NCBI RefSeq assembly: GCF_002099425.1
Contig: NW_018343969.1
Span: forward strand, 1,822,001 to 1,886,000
Source of the DNA: Phascolarctos cinereus
Taxonomy: Eukaryota; Chordata; Mammalia; Diprotodontia; Phascolarctidae
DNA: 64,000 nt
Direction of reading: 5' to 3'
The notes beneath the pieces are model-generated. The model searched no databases and was not told where the DNA came from. It saw only the letters and a program-made list of their open reading frames with translations. Within the stretch, counting starts at the first letter, position 1, and every line of letters starts with the position of its first letter. The translations under genes and the position numbers were made by a program. Below, in pieces: positions 12,735 to 25,127 of the stretch.

Positions 12735-13815
12735 ATTAGGTAAACCATCATGTCTGACCTACTCCTTCTTGGTCTTCTTGGCTGAATATTCATCCAGGTT
12801 ACACTCACTAGTCACTATCTCCCAAAGCTCTGTCTTATGCTCTCCTTCTACACTATCTCTCACCAGATCCCATGGATTAAATTACTGTCTTTATGCAAAT
12901 GATTCTCAGATCTATTTGTCTGTCTGCACTCTCTCCTGTCCTTCTTGTCCTCAAAATGCCTGTTACACATTTCAAACTGGATGTCCTATAGATATCTTAA
13001 ACTCAAAACATCCAAAATTGAATTCATTATCTTTTTTCTGATCCCTTTCTCTCTTTCTAACTTTCCTATTACTGTCAAGAGTACCACCATCCTCCCAGTT
13101 ACTCAGGCTCACAACCTAGTTGCCATCCTTGGCTCCTCATTCTGTCATATCCCCTATTCCCACTCTATTGTCAAGGTCCATTAATTGTACCTTTGTAACA
13201 TCTCGTATATATTCCTTTCTCCCCTCTGATATTGCCACCCCTTGGTATTGCAACTAGATGCTCTCCCTACTTCAAGTCTCTTCTCATCCTAGTCTGTCTT
13301 CATCTCAGTTTTCTAATTGATCTTCCTTAAGTGCCAGTGACTATATCATTCCCTGACCCCCATTCAATAAACTCCAGTGGCCCCTATTACTTTCAGTATC
13401 AACTATAAAATACTGTTTGATTTTTAAAGCTCTTCCTAACCTGCTCTCTTCCTACCTTTCTGGTCTTCTTATACATTATTCTCCTCCGTACACTCTATAA
13501 ATCAGTGAAACTGGCCTCCTTACTATTCTTTATATGAGATCTTCCAACTCTATACTCTGAGCCTGTTCACTGGTTGTCCACCCTGCCTGGAATGCTATCT
13601 TTTCTCTTCTCCAGCACCTGGATTCTCAGGCTCCTGTGAAATCTAAGACACAGCCCTACCTTGTGAAAGAAGCCTTTTCAGTGCCAGTGCCCAAGACATA
13701 ATCTCCAATTTATCCTATATGTGTATATATCATCTATATCTACATATATATCTTGTTTTTTCATAGTTGTTAGCATGTTGTCTCTCTCCTTTATTTAAGG
13801 AGGAGCTCTTCAAGG
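12735..13815 (+). mobile_element. L2/CR1-clade LINE, RT palm to 3' end
   Basis: Near 12875-12925 the translation gives GLNYCLYANDSQIYLSV, a decayed YADD catalytic box (YAND). It is followed by the YRYLKLKTSKIE and PITVKSTTILPVTQA blocks usual for marsupial L2, and then the non-coding 3' region. About 1.1 kb, 5'-truncated, with frame breaks. One of the best preserved L2 copies here. Confidence 0.85.
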
Positions 13816-13901
13816 GCTTTAAAAAAAAAACAATAGCTCCCTGATAGGGTTATAGGAGGGAGAGACTAAAAATGTTAGTGGGAAGAAGGGAACAATAAAA
13901 A

Positions 13902-13952
<51 letters not shown>
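13902..13952. repeat. (TA)n plus poly-T
   Basis: About 17 TA units followed by 17 T. Confidence 0.95.
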
Positions 13953-14329
13953 AAAGAATGAATGGTGTGAGGCCAGGCAGAGGCTTTTGAGTGGTACAAG
14001 TACATTGATGACAGAGTAGGATCCTCAGACTTCCTTCCCTTGTGTCTATGGTTGTCAAACTTCCTGTTGCTGCATGTCCCATGAGAGAGGGCTAGAATTA
14101 CAGGAATAGGTGAGGATGTTGAAGATGTGCTTCTGTTCTAGCTAGAGCTGTCTATCTGAATAACGAGGTTTAGATTACTCTTGATTCCCCATCCCTGTGA
14201 AAGGGCTGTCCAGTGTCACTCATTAGCTATAACAAATGAGATTTAAAGGTTGGGTAGGATTTCAGTAAGTAGAGATGATGGAAGAAAATTACATGAACAA
14301 AAACATAAAGGTGGAAAGTATTAGGCCAA

Positions 14330-15320
14330 TTTGGGAAAGAATAAACATTAAACATGTACTATACGCCAGGCACTATGTTGACCACAAAAAAAAAATCAAA
14401 ATAACCACCACCAAGACCATCAGGAAAATGTTTTATATGCACATAAATAATATATTTTAAATGCATATAAATAAATAAAACATGTAATATAGAGAAAGTA
14501 AATCCAAGGCATTAGGAGAGAGCACTACTAATAGCTTCCAGAGTAAGGAAAGACTTCATGTAGGAGGTGGTACTTGAGCTAGGCTTTGGATGGTGGTAGA
14601 GATTCTAAAATAAAGTGGTAAAGAGACAGTGTAGTTCTCTTGTGGGGAACAGCCTGTACCAAGGCATGAAGGCAGAGGATGGAATGTTGTGCACACACAC
14701 AGAAAAAAACAGTTGGTCACTTTAGCTCAAACATGAAGTGTGTGAAGAGTAGTGATGAGTGATCAACCTGGAAAGCAAGGCTGGACCCAGACTGTGCCAG
14801 ACTTTAATGCCAAACAGAAGAGTTTGCATTTTATTCTAGAGGCAATAGGAAGCCAATAGTATTTTTTGAGAAAGGAACAAAATGGTTAAGTCTTAGGCAG
14901 ATATATAGAAGATGGATTGGAGGGGAGATAGTTGAGACAATTAGGATTCTATTACAAGAGTCCAATCAAGATATGATAAAGGGTTGTACCAATGTGGTTG
15001 TTAAAAGTAGAGAGAAGGAAAAGGATACAAGAATTGTCAGGGAGGTAGAATTAAGAAGACTTGGAAATTGACTGAGCAGGTGGGATAAAGAACAGTGAAG
15101 AAGCAAGGTTGACTACAAGGTTGTGAATCTGGGTAAGCTGGGTGGATATTGGTGCCCTTGACAGTAATTGGAAATTTGGGAAGAAGGGTGGGTTTAGGAT
15201 AAAAGATAATGATTTCAAATTTTGCCATGTTGAGTTTGAGATATCTACGTAACATCCAATTGGAAATGTGCAACAGACAGGTGCTGATGTGATATTGGAG
15301 CTCAGGAGAAGCTTAGGGCT

Positions 15321-15412
<92 letters not shown>

Positions 15413-15660
15413 CTTGGAGTCACCTCCACAGAAATGATAATGAAACCCAGGAATGACAGAGGCCAAGAGAGGTCCCATGTAAGAACCTTGTAACACACCC
15501 ACAGTTGGGGACGAGACATGGATCATGACCCTGATTGATGGTATTAGAATGAGATTCAGAAAGAGCAGCCAGAGAGATAGCAGAAGTAAGGGAGAAAAAT
15601 GCCACAAATACCCAGATAAAGGGCAATATCTAGGGAGGAGGTGGTATTAACAATGATAAA
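14330..15660 (-). mobile_element. L2/CR1-clade LINE, RT to 3' end, reverse
   Basis: On the minus strand, 15302-15607 includes VGVLQGSYMGPLL, equivalent to the VPQGSVLGPLLF RT block. 15037-15273 gives RRYLKLNMAKFEIIIF and FPITVKGTNIHP. The low-coordinate end holds the 3' non-coding part. A (TA)n/(AGAT)n tract has grown inside where the YADD box should lie. About 1.3 kb and inactive. Confidence 0.85.
15321..15412. repeat. (TA)n-(GATA)n compound microsatellite
   Basis: About 20 TA units joined to about 13 AGAT units, inside an L2 copy. Antisense frames through it give IYLSIYLS and IYIYIY strings that are not proteins. Confidence 0.97.
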
Positions 15661-16017
15661 TATTACAAAGAAGTATGTAGATATAAAAGGGCACTACATC
15701 TGGCAATTCATTCATTGGTAAAGAAGTATTGTGAAGAAAAAAAATCATTTAGAGAAAGCAGTTTCAATTTAATGATGCTGGTGCTTCCTGCTGCCACATG
15801 TGCTCTGGACTGACTCCCACTCTGGTGTAACAGACTTCTCCTGCCAACCTGCTAAGTTGTCTTAGGCTTGGAAAATCTATCACCTTGATATTTTGTTGGC
15901 TCTGCCACTCCTTAATTTGATCTGAAGCATTATTTTAAAGTTGTTTGGAGGGGAATGTTGGGATAATTTGGCTGGGTTGCTGCCTCTAATCTGCCATCTT
16001 GGGTTCACCCCCTCCAT

Positions 16018-16715
16018 CGCTTTATTTCTAATCAATGACTGCTACCCTCATTTCAGGCTCTCATAACCTCTTGCCTGGACTATTGTAACAGTCTCCCTGT
16101 TGTTACCCCTGCCTCAAACCCTATCCTGCTCCAACTCCTACTTTACTCATCTGGTAAAGTGGTTTTCCTAAAGTGCAGATCTTGCTATGCAACTTCCCTA
16201 CTCAGTAAACTCACATGGCTCCTGGTGCCTTTAGGATAAACTATAAATTTCTCTGTTTGGCTCTTCAATCCCTTTGTAACCAGGTGCCAGCTTGCCTTTC
16301 CAACCTTGTTACAGAATACTCCCTTTCACAAAATATGTAATCTAGCCAGAGTTGCTATTCTTTCTGTTCCCAACACTTTCTTCTTCATTTCCTATCCCCA
16401 TTTCTTTGCACTGACTTTCTTCCACTCTGGAATGCATAACCTCTTACCTCTCTACCTCTTAATATCTCTTGTTTCATTAAACAGTTTCAACACTACTTTC
16501 TACATGAAGCTCTTTCTAATCCTCCAGATTTTAGAGTATTTACTATCCCTATCCCTTAAATTACCTTAGATTTATTTTGTAGGTACTCATATATTCATGT
16601 GTTGTTTCTATTAGTATTTGTGCTCCTTGAGAGTATGGATTATTTGATTTTTGTTTTTGCATTCCTGGTGCCTGTAAAATAGTGTACTCCTTTAAAATGC
16701 TTGTTGATCAGCTTA
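16018..16715 (+). mobile_element. L2 fragment, post-RT to 3' end
   Basis: Starts with the L2 segment encoding the LTSCLDYCN block (CTTGCCTGGACTATTGTAAC), then TGGTAAAGTGGTTTTCCTAA, TTTAGGATAAACTATAAATT and a tail of CTCCTTGAGAGTATGGATTA. Confidence 0.85.
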
Positions 16716-16717
16716 TT

Positions 16718-16955
16718 GAACTAGGATGTGGCAGTGGCTGGGGATGGATCAAAGAGATGTAGAGAAACCACAGGTAAGTGACTAGATGTGTATATGAAGG
16801 ACAGACAGGAGTTATGTATGACTGGGGTTGTGAAACAGGGTGAGTGAAGGATTCATGGTAATGTTTATCAGAAATAGATGAATCAGAAAGAGAAGCTGAC
16901 TTGGAGTGAAGAGGATTTCAATTTTGGACATGTTGAATATGAAGTACTAGCTTAG
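16718..16955 (-). mobile_element. L2 fragment, reverse
   Basis: TTTTGGACATGTTGAATATG is the reverse complement of the L2 block encoding the LKLNMSK region. It abuts the tail of the forward L2 copy to its left, so two L2 copies meet in opposite orientation. Confidence 0.55.
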
Positions 16956-17989
16956 AGCAGCCACCGCAGGATGTGCTCCACTAGTTTTTGTAAATTCATT
17001 CCTTTTTAATTATAGAATGCTGGCCACAAGCTGACAAAGGGAGCTCCAGATTTTGCTTTACCAGGCACCGTCAAACTGGCCCCAGTGACATTTTCTTTCT
17101 ACAAACTACCTTATATTAGTACAATGTATCAGACATACAATAATATGAGCTATGGAAACCAAGATTTCTCATGAGATTGATGGTACATTAGAGTTCCAGC
17201 AGCATTGGAAATACCACAAGAAAAGCTTTTCTTGATGGATTTTGGTACTTTTACATCTCTTTTAGCCAAAACAAGGATATTCAAAAGTAAAGCCTGAATA
17301 TTTTTAGAAATCTCAATAAAAGTTTGAGCTATTTAATTAAAAAAAACCTAAACTACTTTTCTTTTCATTCTTAAAATTAAGCAATGTTAATATTAATTAG
17401 AAAGCCAAAATTAGGAAGCATTGTAATTAACTCTTTTATTTTTATTTTTTTTTTGCATGTGTACAAAAGGGAGAGCATTTAAGAAAAGAGATTAGGGGAA
17501 AATTACAACTATGCCCACCCACAAGTGGGGAGTCCTTTTGGGTTAAAATAATTAAAATCCAGCCTCAAGCTATGGCCAGTATATATCTAAATCCCAGGGC
17601 TGATATAAAAACAACTTTTCAGGAGTCCTTTGAGACATATGATGTTCAATCAACTTCCAAGAACTCCGGAACATGTGTTTTACAAGAGACAAAGCCAAAA
17701 TACAAACTTTCCAGTAAGTACTGCAAATACCATATGGAAAACTGATCCCACAAAGTACAAAAATATTGTAAAGGAATTTTTTTTTAAAGAGAAAATAAAT
17801 AAATAAATAATCCCAATAGGCTAGCAAAGAACATGCTTTCTAGTCCATTTTCCTAGTTATCAAAAATGAAGAAAAAATGCATAGGAGTTAGTGGTTTAAA
17901 CTTAAATTCCAGGTCCTTTATACTTTGTTTAGCGTCGAACTAGCAGATATCCAGGTGAGAGGTTCTTGTATTCACTGTGTTCCTCTGTA
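16956..17989. other. No gene recognised
   Basis: A frame opens after a good acceptor-like TTTTTAATTATAG at about 17020 and reads NAGHKLTKGAPDFALPG for about 50 codons. It has no donor and no family match, so I do not call an exon. Confidence 0.4.
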
Positions 17990-18225
17990 ATATAGTGCCT
18001 TGCATGTAGTAGGCAGTGAATTTTGAACAAATAAATGAATGTATAGAGTAACAAATGAATAAGTGAATGGTATGAATGATACATAGACTGATTTGTACCT
18101 GAAAGAATGTAACTTCTTCAAAGACAGGGACTCTTTCTCATTTTATATTTGTAGCTCTGGCACCTAGTATAATTCCTTGCACACAGGAGATGTCCAATCA
18201 AATCTTGTTGAAATGGTTCAGAAAA
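17990..18225 (+). mobile_element. L2/MIR 3' tail fragments
   Basis: Two tails in a row. The first has TGCCTTGCATGTAGTAGGCA and AATAAATGAATG. The second has AACTTCTTCAAAGACAGGGA and GCACCTAGTATAATTCCTTG. Confidence 0.6.
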
Positions 18226-18424
18226 AATATACTTCTTATGGTTATTTGAAAAGTGGTCACCAGAATGCACATCTGAAGGAAGGTGGGCACAATCTGGCCC
18301 TTTCCTTGCCCATGCTTCTTTCTTTAGATAGTCTCACTGTATAGGGAAAAAAAAATCTCTTTTTCTTGATTTTGGTAGTTGGGAAGCCTAGGAGAATCAT
18401 CATGTGGTAATTACTTTAGTGCTT

Positions 18425-18620
18425 TAAAAAAATCCATGATTTCATTGGTGTGGGTACTCCTTCTGCCAATGCATATCACAACCCTTCCACACCTTAACAA
18501 ATGATGTTCATGAATTGCCATAGCCAAAAAAATTTGTCATCTGTTAGCCAACTTTCTGATAATGAGCCTTTCTGAACTTAATTACAGACAGAATTGTGTT
18601 ATTAGCCTTTTACTTGAAGT
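18425..18620 (+). repeat. Unclassified dispersed repeat, copy 2
   Basis: ATGATTTCATTGGTGTGGGT, ACTCCTTCTGCCAATGCATA and CACAACCCTTCC align with copies near 1100 and 29770. Confidence 0.45.
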
Positions 18621-18711
18621 CTTTTTAGCTTAGCAGGGCTTGCCAGAGCTTATGTTACACTGGTATAATTTTTGAGTAAACTACGTTATTTCTCACCATG
18701 ATACAACCTCA

Positions 18712-18912
18712 GCGATGGATAGAAAGCCAGGCTCAAAATCAGGAAGATTTGCTTTCAAGTCCCATCTCAGATATATACTGCTTGTGTGACCCTGAACCAG
18801 TCACTTAGCATATCAGTGCTACAGGCAACTCTCTAAGACTCTATGTTGCAGAAAAGTTGCTGAGCTGCATTGGTGGAGAAGTTTCCCATAGCAATGAAAT
18901 TACAGGTCTAAT
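18712..18912 (+). mobile_element. THER1-like CORE-SINE
   Basis: Box-like start AGCGATGGATAGAAAGCCAG, core TGTGTGACCCTGAACCAGTC, and a specific 3' part (GGCAACTCTCTAAGACTCTA, GCTGAGCTGCATTGGTGGAG). The same 3' part recurs at about 29190 and 19140. Confidence 0.75.
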
Positions 18913-19532
18913 AACTATCTATATATATTATTAAAGCCATACCTCCCAAATTAATTGGAATTGAATTACTTTGTGCATATTTGTACTTATTCCCTTTATA
19001 TTTATACTGTGTATATTAATTTATCTATTTCTTGTCTCTCTTATTAGAATGTAAGTTTTTTTTTCATTCTTTGCATGGAGAAAAGGAGATAGCTCTGAAC
19101 ACTCATGGGCATACATATATGTGTATGTGTGTGTATGTGTATGATTATAAGTTGCAGAGCAGGTGATGATTTGTATTAGTAAAAAATGTTTCCTTCTGGA
19201 GAGTTCTGGATGCCAAATTGTTATATTAGTACTGAACTGGTTATGTGATATTTATGTATATATTATATGTGTGTATATAAATATAGACACACATATATAC
19301 ATGTACACATTTAGATATTTGTATGTATATACACATATCTATACTTGATTCTCATCATAGTTACCTTCTATAGAGTAGTAATATTCTGTAAAATAACCAC
19401 AAACATTGAATTAAAGAATACTTATTCACTGCTCCTAAGGGAAATATAGGATCAGGCTCCTATGAGAGTCTGGTCACGACATTTACTTTAGAACTTTCCA
19501 GAATGGCCACAAGTGCAGATAAAAGAATTACC
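18913..19532. other. AT-rich with TATG/CA-rich stretches, no gene
   Basis: Holds imperfect TG/TATG tracts (19107-19145, 19245-19340) and a small piece of the THER1 3' part (ATTATAAGTTGCAGAGCAGG). Confidence 0.5.
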
Positions 19533-19614
19533 TCTTCTTCTTCTTCTTCTTCTTCTTCTTCTTCTTCTTCTTCTTCTTCTTCTTCTTCTTCTTCTTCTTC
19601 TTCTTCTTCTTCTT
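19533..19614. repeat. (CTT)n / (GAA)n microsatellite
   Basis: About 27 pure CTT units; the complementary strand is a pure purine GAA tract. Reading it in one minus-strand frame gives a poly-Arg string that is an artefact of the repeat. Confidence 0.98.
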
Positions 19615-20327
19615 TCTTTTTCTGATGTCCCACATTGTTGATTCGTCAGCTTTGAGCTCATGACCAACAGCACTATAAGTCATGCCTTAACAAAGCTTCT
19701 CTAACACACACTCTTTTTTTCCCATAAGGCCCCTCACAGTCTTCCTGTGCTTAGAAACACTAGAAAGCACTTCAGCAATGTGCTTGGGGACCTCTTAAAA
19801 CAGTGAAACCTCCAACAAAAAGCACAAAAATGTGAAAAACATAGCCCTAAATAGATTGTGAAAAGGACCCTCATTTACGATATTTGAGCTAAAACAAGAG
19901 GGCAGTTTCTCCTTGTGCAGCCTCAGCTGAGAATACCTGTGAGAGGCAACTAGAGTTTTTGCTGCTCTGCACATGTCCATGAATGACTGCAAAAGCACCA
20001 CAAGTATTTATTTGGGGGTTACAAATACATTTTAGTGAGTAGGTAAATTCAGAAATACAAAATTCATGAATAATGGGGATCAAATATGTACGTGTGTTTA
20101 CAAATGTATGTTTGAATAGAATGTCCTGGGCCATCTTCTTTTCTCTGTACAAAGAAGGAAACACCTACTTCCAAGCAGTTGACATTCTAATAGGGGAGGA
20201 AAGGAGTAAATATATAGAAATATATTTATACTTATATAAATATATTGATTCATCAGCATAAAGTGAATGAGTACAAATATGCACAAGTAGTTAAATTCCA
20301 ATTAGTTTATGAGGTAGGACACCAGCA

Positions 20328-20329
<2 letters not shown>
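19615..20329. other. No gene recognised
   Basis: Several overlapping short frames, none with a family motif or splice pair. Confidence 0.45.

Positions 20330-20366
<37 letters not shown>
20330..20366. repeat. (CA)n microsatellite
   Basis: About 18 CA units. Confidence 0.95.
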
Positions 20367-20367
<1 letters not shown>

Positions 20368-20384
20368 ACACACAGTCATCCATA

Positions 20385-21100
20385 TGTGTAACCTGGCAGA
20401 AATCTTTGACTCAATAACATCTTTCACATGTTTCCTTTTCTTCACTCATGGCTACCAACCTAATACACATCCTCACTACCTCTCACTTGGACTTTTGTAA
20501 CAACCTCTTAATTGTATTCCTTACCTCTAGTCTTTCCTTTTTCCAAATGTATTCTCCATAAAGCTGCCAACATTTTGTAGCTAAAACACAAGTTAAATTA
20601 TGCCACTCCCCTGTTCAAGAAAATTTAGTTCATTCCTCTTACCACTAGGATGAAATATTCACTGTTCAGGATGGCATTTAGATACATTCACATTCTGGCT
20701 CCAACTTTCATTCACCAGATTATTACCCTTTCTTCCATTTGCTCCAAGTACTCAATATTCCAGCCAAATTGTTTGTTCTTTGTTCTTCTCCATATATAAC
20801 ACACCATCTCTTACCTCTTTACCTTTGCACAGGCCATCCTTCAAGCTGGGAGTGGGTTCCTTCTTTACCTCCATCTCTTAGAATACTCAGTGGCTTCAAG
20901 GCACGTGTACCATCTTCAAAGTGAAGCCTTTCTTCTTCTCTTTGGCACTCCCTCCTCAAATTATGATGTCCATACTTGTATTTTGACATGTGATGCTCTC
21001 CAAGAGGAAAGTAAGATCCTTGTGTGTAGATGCAATCTTAGTATCTCCAGTATACTTTGCATATTCTGGTGACTAATAAAATTTTTGTTGGATTGGATGC
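20385..21100 (+). mobile_element. L2 fragment, post-RT to 3' end
   Basis: Order matches the other L2 copies: TCTCACTTGGACTTTTGTAA, ATAAAGCTGCCAACATTTTG, CACTAGGATGAAATATTCAC, CTCCAAGTACTCAATATTCC, then TTTTTGTTGGATTGGATGC at the tail. Confidence 0.8.
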
Positions 21101-21171
21101 ATGACAGTACTTCTGTCCCACTTCTTCTAGGAAATCTTCCCTAAATAATGTAATCCATACTGATTTGAGAA

Positions 21172-21432
21172 GGCAACTAGGTGGCTCAGTGGATAGAGTA
21201 CTGGACCTGGAGTCAGGATAGATCTAAGTTCAAATCCAGCCTCAGACACTTAGTAACTATGTGACCCTGGGCAAGCCACTTAACCTCTATTTGCCTTAAT
21301 ACACTGGAGAAAGAATTGGTAAACCATTTTAGTATCTTTGCCAAGAAAAGCCCATGGATGGTATTGGTGTGCTATGGTCCATGGGGTCATAAAGAGTTGG
21401 ACGTGATTGAATGACTGGAAAACAACAATAAA
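21172..21432 (+). mobile_element. Marsupial SINE (MAR1/SINE1 type), full length
   Basis: 5' part GGCAACTAGGTGGCTCAGTG, CORE GTGACCCTGGGCAAGCCACT, 3' part TATCTTTGCCAAGAAAAGCC and an end of GAGTTGGACGTGATTGAATG. About 260 bp. Confidence 0.9.
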
Positions 21433-22460
21433 TACTGATTTCTACAATTTCCCAACTCATGACAATATCACATTACCATTAAAATGTTATAATTTTTTCA
21501 TGTGTGTTAGTTTTGTTCACTAGTTATATATAAAACTGGTTGAGATTATTGACCATGTATTTTCATTTTCTACTTCAAAAGATGGTTTATGAAGAAAATC
21601 AATACTTGATTAATTGGCTATATTTAAATAAACAAATTGGTATGGCCACATTATAAATAGCTGATTAATAATGAACCAGAAAACTATGCAATTTCTTCAT
21701 CATAAGCTCCAACTTTGCCCTGCTGATCAATCCCTTATTGCTCCTTTTGTACCCCAGCACTGTTCAGGATCCGTGTTACCTTACTGACAGACTCTTTGTT
21801 TTGACCAATGATTATGTCTCTTTAATGAAAAGGAAAATATTTTGATAGTGTTGACTCTTTGGTAAGGTGTGGACTCTCCTTATTTTGGGTTCTGACCTCA
21901 TTTTGCTTCTTTGACCACAATGAATTATGATTCATGATTAATGATGAATTCATTGTTCATACAACTAAGTTCCACTTTGGGGGTTTTGCCTTTGAAATAG
22001 AAATCTAGAGAGAAAAATGCAGAGAGAAAACCAGCCAAATGTAGCCATGGATTTGCTTTCCTGAAGAGGGACCTGTTCATTCAGTAGCCTTTCTGTAGAA
22101 CCATATGCATTAAAGATGGCGCCAGATGAAGAGATCTAAGCAGAGTACTTGTTAGAAGATGAAAGAGTACCTGGACAAATCAGAGCAGAATGTTTGGACT
22201 AAACAAGGGACCTTGAGAAACAAGAGCCAGAAACAGAGAAACTATGTGAAGGAGTAATTCAAGTTCTTTCCCTCCAGTGGTAGTAGGAATTCTATCAACT
22301 ATTCAGGTATGCCAGTATGCATGTGTGCATGCTCTTAGAGAGTCATTGCTTTTTCACCCCAACTGCTTTTTGCGTGGGGCCCACCTGAAATATAAGACTG
22401 GGAAGATGGAAGTTCATAAGAAGGGAGAGGTTTTTCTGTTTTTTTTTCCTGCTGCTCTAT
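21433..22460. other. No gene recognised
   Basis: Unique-looking sequence. The stretch AAGATGGCGCCAGATGAAGA at about 22115 is locally richer in GC but lies in no open frame. Confidence 0.45.
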
Positions 22461-22465
22461 CAACT

Positions 22466-22690
22466 GGGCAGCCAGGTGGCACAGTGGATAGAGGGCTGGG
22501 CCTGGAGTCAGGATGACTTATCTTCCTGAGTTCAAGTAGTTGTGTAATCCTGGGCATGTCACTGATCCCTGTTTGCCTCAGTTTCCTCATCTGTAAAATG
22601 AGCTGGAGAAGGCAAGGGCAAACCACTCCATTATCTTTTTTAAGGACACCCAAATGGGGTCAGAGAGTCTGGAAAAAAAAACCAACAACA
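22466..22690 (+). mobile_element. Marsupial SINE (MAR1/SINE1 type)
   Basis: GGGCAGCCAGGTGGCACAGT at the start, a small deletion in the CORE, CAGTTTCCTCATCTGTAAAA and an A-rich end. Confidence 0.9.
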
Positions 22691-23159
22691 AAAAACAACT
22701 GCACAGCAACATTCTAACTTTAAGTGTCTTTTCCTTGAGGAGTTAAGGTGGCTAGGGTAGTACTGTAAGTACAGTCCTGTGGAAAGCCAATGACCCACCA
22801 GCAGGAAGGGGAAGTATTTGGCTAATTTATGAGCTAAGCTATGAATCCTTTTGTGGTATGGTTTTTGGTTTTGAGTTTGGCTTTTTTTTTTTTGGTCTGG
22901 TTAAATAAAACTTGGCCTCTATTTGATGTTTTGTTGGCCTGAGTATTTGCAGGGAAGATGTAGTTCCTTCTTTTTCTTTTGTTGCAGAGAACTAGACATA
23001 AGTCAAATTTGATGTTCCCAGGGAAAGGAGTGGGGGGAGGAGGAGGAGGAGGAATGAGACAAAGAATGTGACTTTTGAGAAGTCTGGGCAGTATGTAGAA
23101 GCTCTGGATTTTAAGTCAGCCATAGGAATCTAGACTCAGACCACAGAAGTAATCAAATA
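22691..23159. other. No gene recognised; GGA-rich tract
   Basis: A purine tract of GGGGGGAGG(AGG)n type lies at 23032-23053. Confidence 0.5.
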
Positions 23160-23305
23160 CAAACCCATCATTTTACAGATGAGGAAACTGAGGTTTGTGA
23201 AAGGTTAAATGACTTGCCCCACATCGCATAGATAGGCTAACAGAGATGAGATTGGAACCCAGGGCATTTGACACCAAAGTCAGTACTCTTTCCACTGTAT
23301 CATGC
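23160..23305 (-). mobile_element. MIR-type SINE, reverse
   Basis: CATTTTACAGATGAGGAAAC, TGAGG, then AAATGACTTGCCCCACATCG and GTACTCTTTCCACTGTATCA. Confidence 0.85.
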
Positions 23306-23319
23306 TGATTTCTTTTCTT

Positions 23320-23455
23320 TGGAGGCAATTTGGATTAAGTAACTTGCCCAGGGTCACAAAGCTCAGAAAAGTCTGAGGCTGGATTTGAATTCAGATCCTC
23401 CTACCTCCAGGACCAGTGTTCAATTCACTGCACCAACTAGCTGCCTCTATGCTGG
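23320..23455 (-). mobile_element. Marsupial SINE, reverse, 3'-truncated
   Basis: AACTTGCCCAGGGTCACAAA, TGGATTTGAATTCAGATCCT and CACTGCACCAACTAGCTGCC in reverse order. Confidence 0.85.
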
Positions 23456-23464
23456 TTTCTTTTG

Positions 23465-23600
23465 AAACTCATTTCTGCTACTTACTAATTATATGGCCTT
23501 GGGCAGATCACTTGAACTTTCTGATATTCAGTTTCCTCATTTGTAAAATAAAAGTGTTCTATTAGATTGTTTCTAAAGCCCTTTCCAGCTCTAAATTTAT
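23465..23600 (+). mobile_element. MIR-type SINE, forward
   Basis: GCTACTTACTAATTATATGG, CCTTGGGCAGATCACTTG, TCAGTTTCCTCATTTGTAAA and CCTTTCCAGCTCTAAATTTA. Confidence 0.85.
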
Positions 23601-24957
23601 GGTCCTAATAATTGAGTTTGTGTGAGGACAGAGCTTTAGTAATCACAGATTATACGTGCGGTATTCAGATTTAAGGACCACTAAAAGGCTGCCTGTCTCT
23701 TTCTCTTCCTGCCATATTGTCTGAAATTCTATTGACATTCATATGGGTGAGTATTTTCTTTGGGTCTATGTTAAAATGGAAAAAATAATATTCTTGACTG
23801 AGGATTAGTAGATTATGTTGTTAATACCATGAGATTGGTTTTCCTTCTGGACAAGAAGGTTAGATCAAGGCAATAAGAGAATAGAAAATCTGATAAGTTA
23901 GAGAGGTGAGGGATAATTCTAAAGTATAAGTCTTTGTACCTGGGGATAATAAGGTTGGTTGGATGGCTCTGGGCATCGTTTAGGCAAAATGAAATTATTG
24001 CACGTCTAGAGGGAAGGTGTCAAGAGAAAGAAAAGGGTGAAAGAAAAAGTTCATGATACAATAATAAAGCAAACCAAATTTGAAAAAAATAGAAATAAAT
24101 TCTTATTGCTACTGCTACTACTACTACTAACAATAATAATAATAGTTTATGTATCATATTTCAGAATATGGCTTTGTAGAGAATTGTCAGCCATATCTAC
24201 TTGGAGTTTAACTGAATGTAGTACATATGATTTTGTATACAATTATTGGATGCATATAGCAGCTCCCAGTGGTTATACCCTGTGCCATCCTAGAATAAGT
24301 GAGTGACATAGACAGCTTCAAAGTAACTTAATGATAGGCACTTCAACTCTCTGGGTCACTGTGACATCCTGCATATGCCACTTATTCAAGTTTCCTATTA
24401 TGCAAGACATTCATTCAATCAGTCAACATTCAATTCAAATAATTCAATTAAAAATGCTTTCATGTGTTTTGCTAGGCAAAAATAACTAGAGATTATTACT
24501 GTCAACAAAGAAAAACAAGCTGAGTAAGTGCAAATTTCAACAACTTCAAGCAAGCCTGTTAATAAAACCTTGAAAGAAACAGTTTATCTTAATTAATCCT
24601 CTTGCATGTATCAAAAGTCAGATGTCTTTGTCATTGTTTGACGAACAAAACTAGGCACAGAGCCACCTTGCCCATGGAATAAATATCTCTCAACTCATCA
24701 AATCTTTGAACTGAAAGGGAATTGTCAGATAATCTAATGCAATCTCTGCCCTAGTTCTTGTAGAGTCTAGAATTGAGACTCATGAAGATTAAATTTTGTG
24801 TATTTATGTAAGTCAAATCTTATATTACATATAGTAAAGAAGCTTCCTCGTTCAGGCAATACTGTAGAAATTCTGTTTTGAAGGTAAACAATTATTTGCA
24901 ATACAAATAACCATATTCCTCCTTTGAAAAATTCAAAATTACTGATATCAGTTTTGC
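23601..24957. other. No gene recognised
   Basis: Contains a short CTA/AAT trinucleotide tract at about 24108-24144. No exon-like structure seen. Confidence 0.45.
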
Positions 24958-25127
24958 CTAAAACCAAAAAACTTGAAGACCAAATAAAGGGACTGTGTCA
25001 CACATCTCAACTGTTGGAAATGGGGAAAGAAAGACTTCAAGCAGGCAGTAGGCAGACAGAGTTAAGAGTTAAGATGGCAAAAAGAGTAACAAGAGAATCT
25101 CTCCTTGTCTGACTTTCTCTAACTATA
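24958..25127 (+). repeat. Direct-repeat pair, copy A
   Basis: About 165 bp closely matching 27105-27262. Shared blocks include CAAAAAACTTGAAGACCAA, GTGTCACACATCTCAAC, CAGGCAGTAGGCAGACAGA and AGAGTAACAAGAGAATCTCT. Roughly ten substitutions and a few small indels by eye. I cannot name the element. Confidence 0.85.

Noticed and set aside
17020-17180. Open stretch after a good acceptor-like sequence (NAGHKLTKGAPDF)
   Set aside because: No donor, a stop within about 52 codons and no family match.
19488-19673. Minus-strand frame with a long poly-Arg run
   Set aside because: It is the GAA microsatellite read in one frame.
22110-22135. Locally GC-richer segment with a GGCGCC site
   Set aside because: Too short for a CpG island and not next to any exon.
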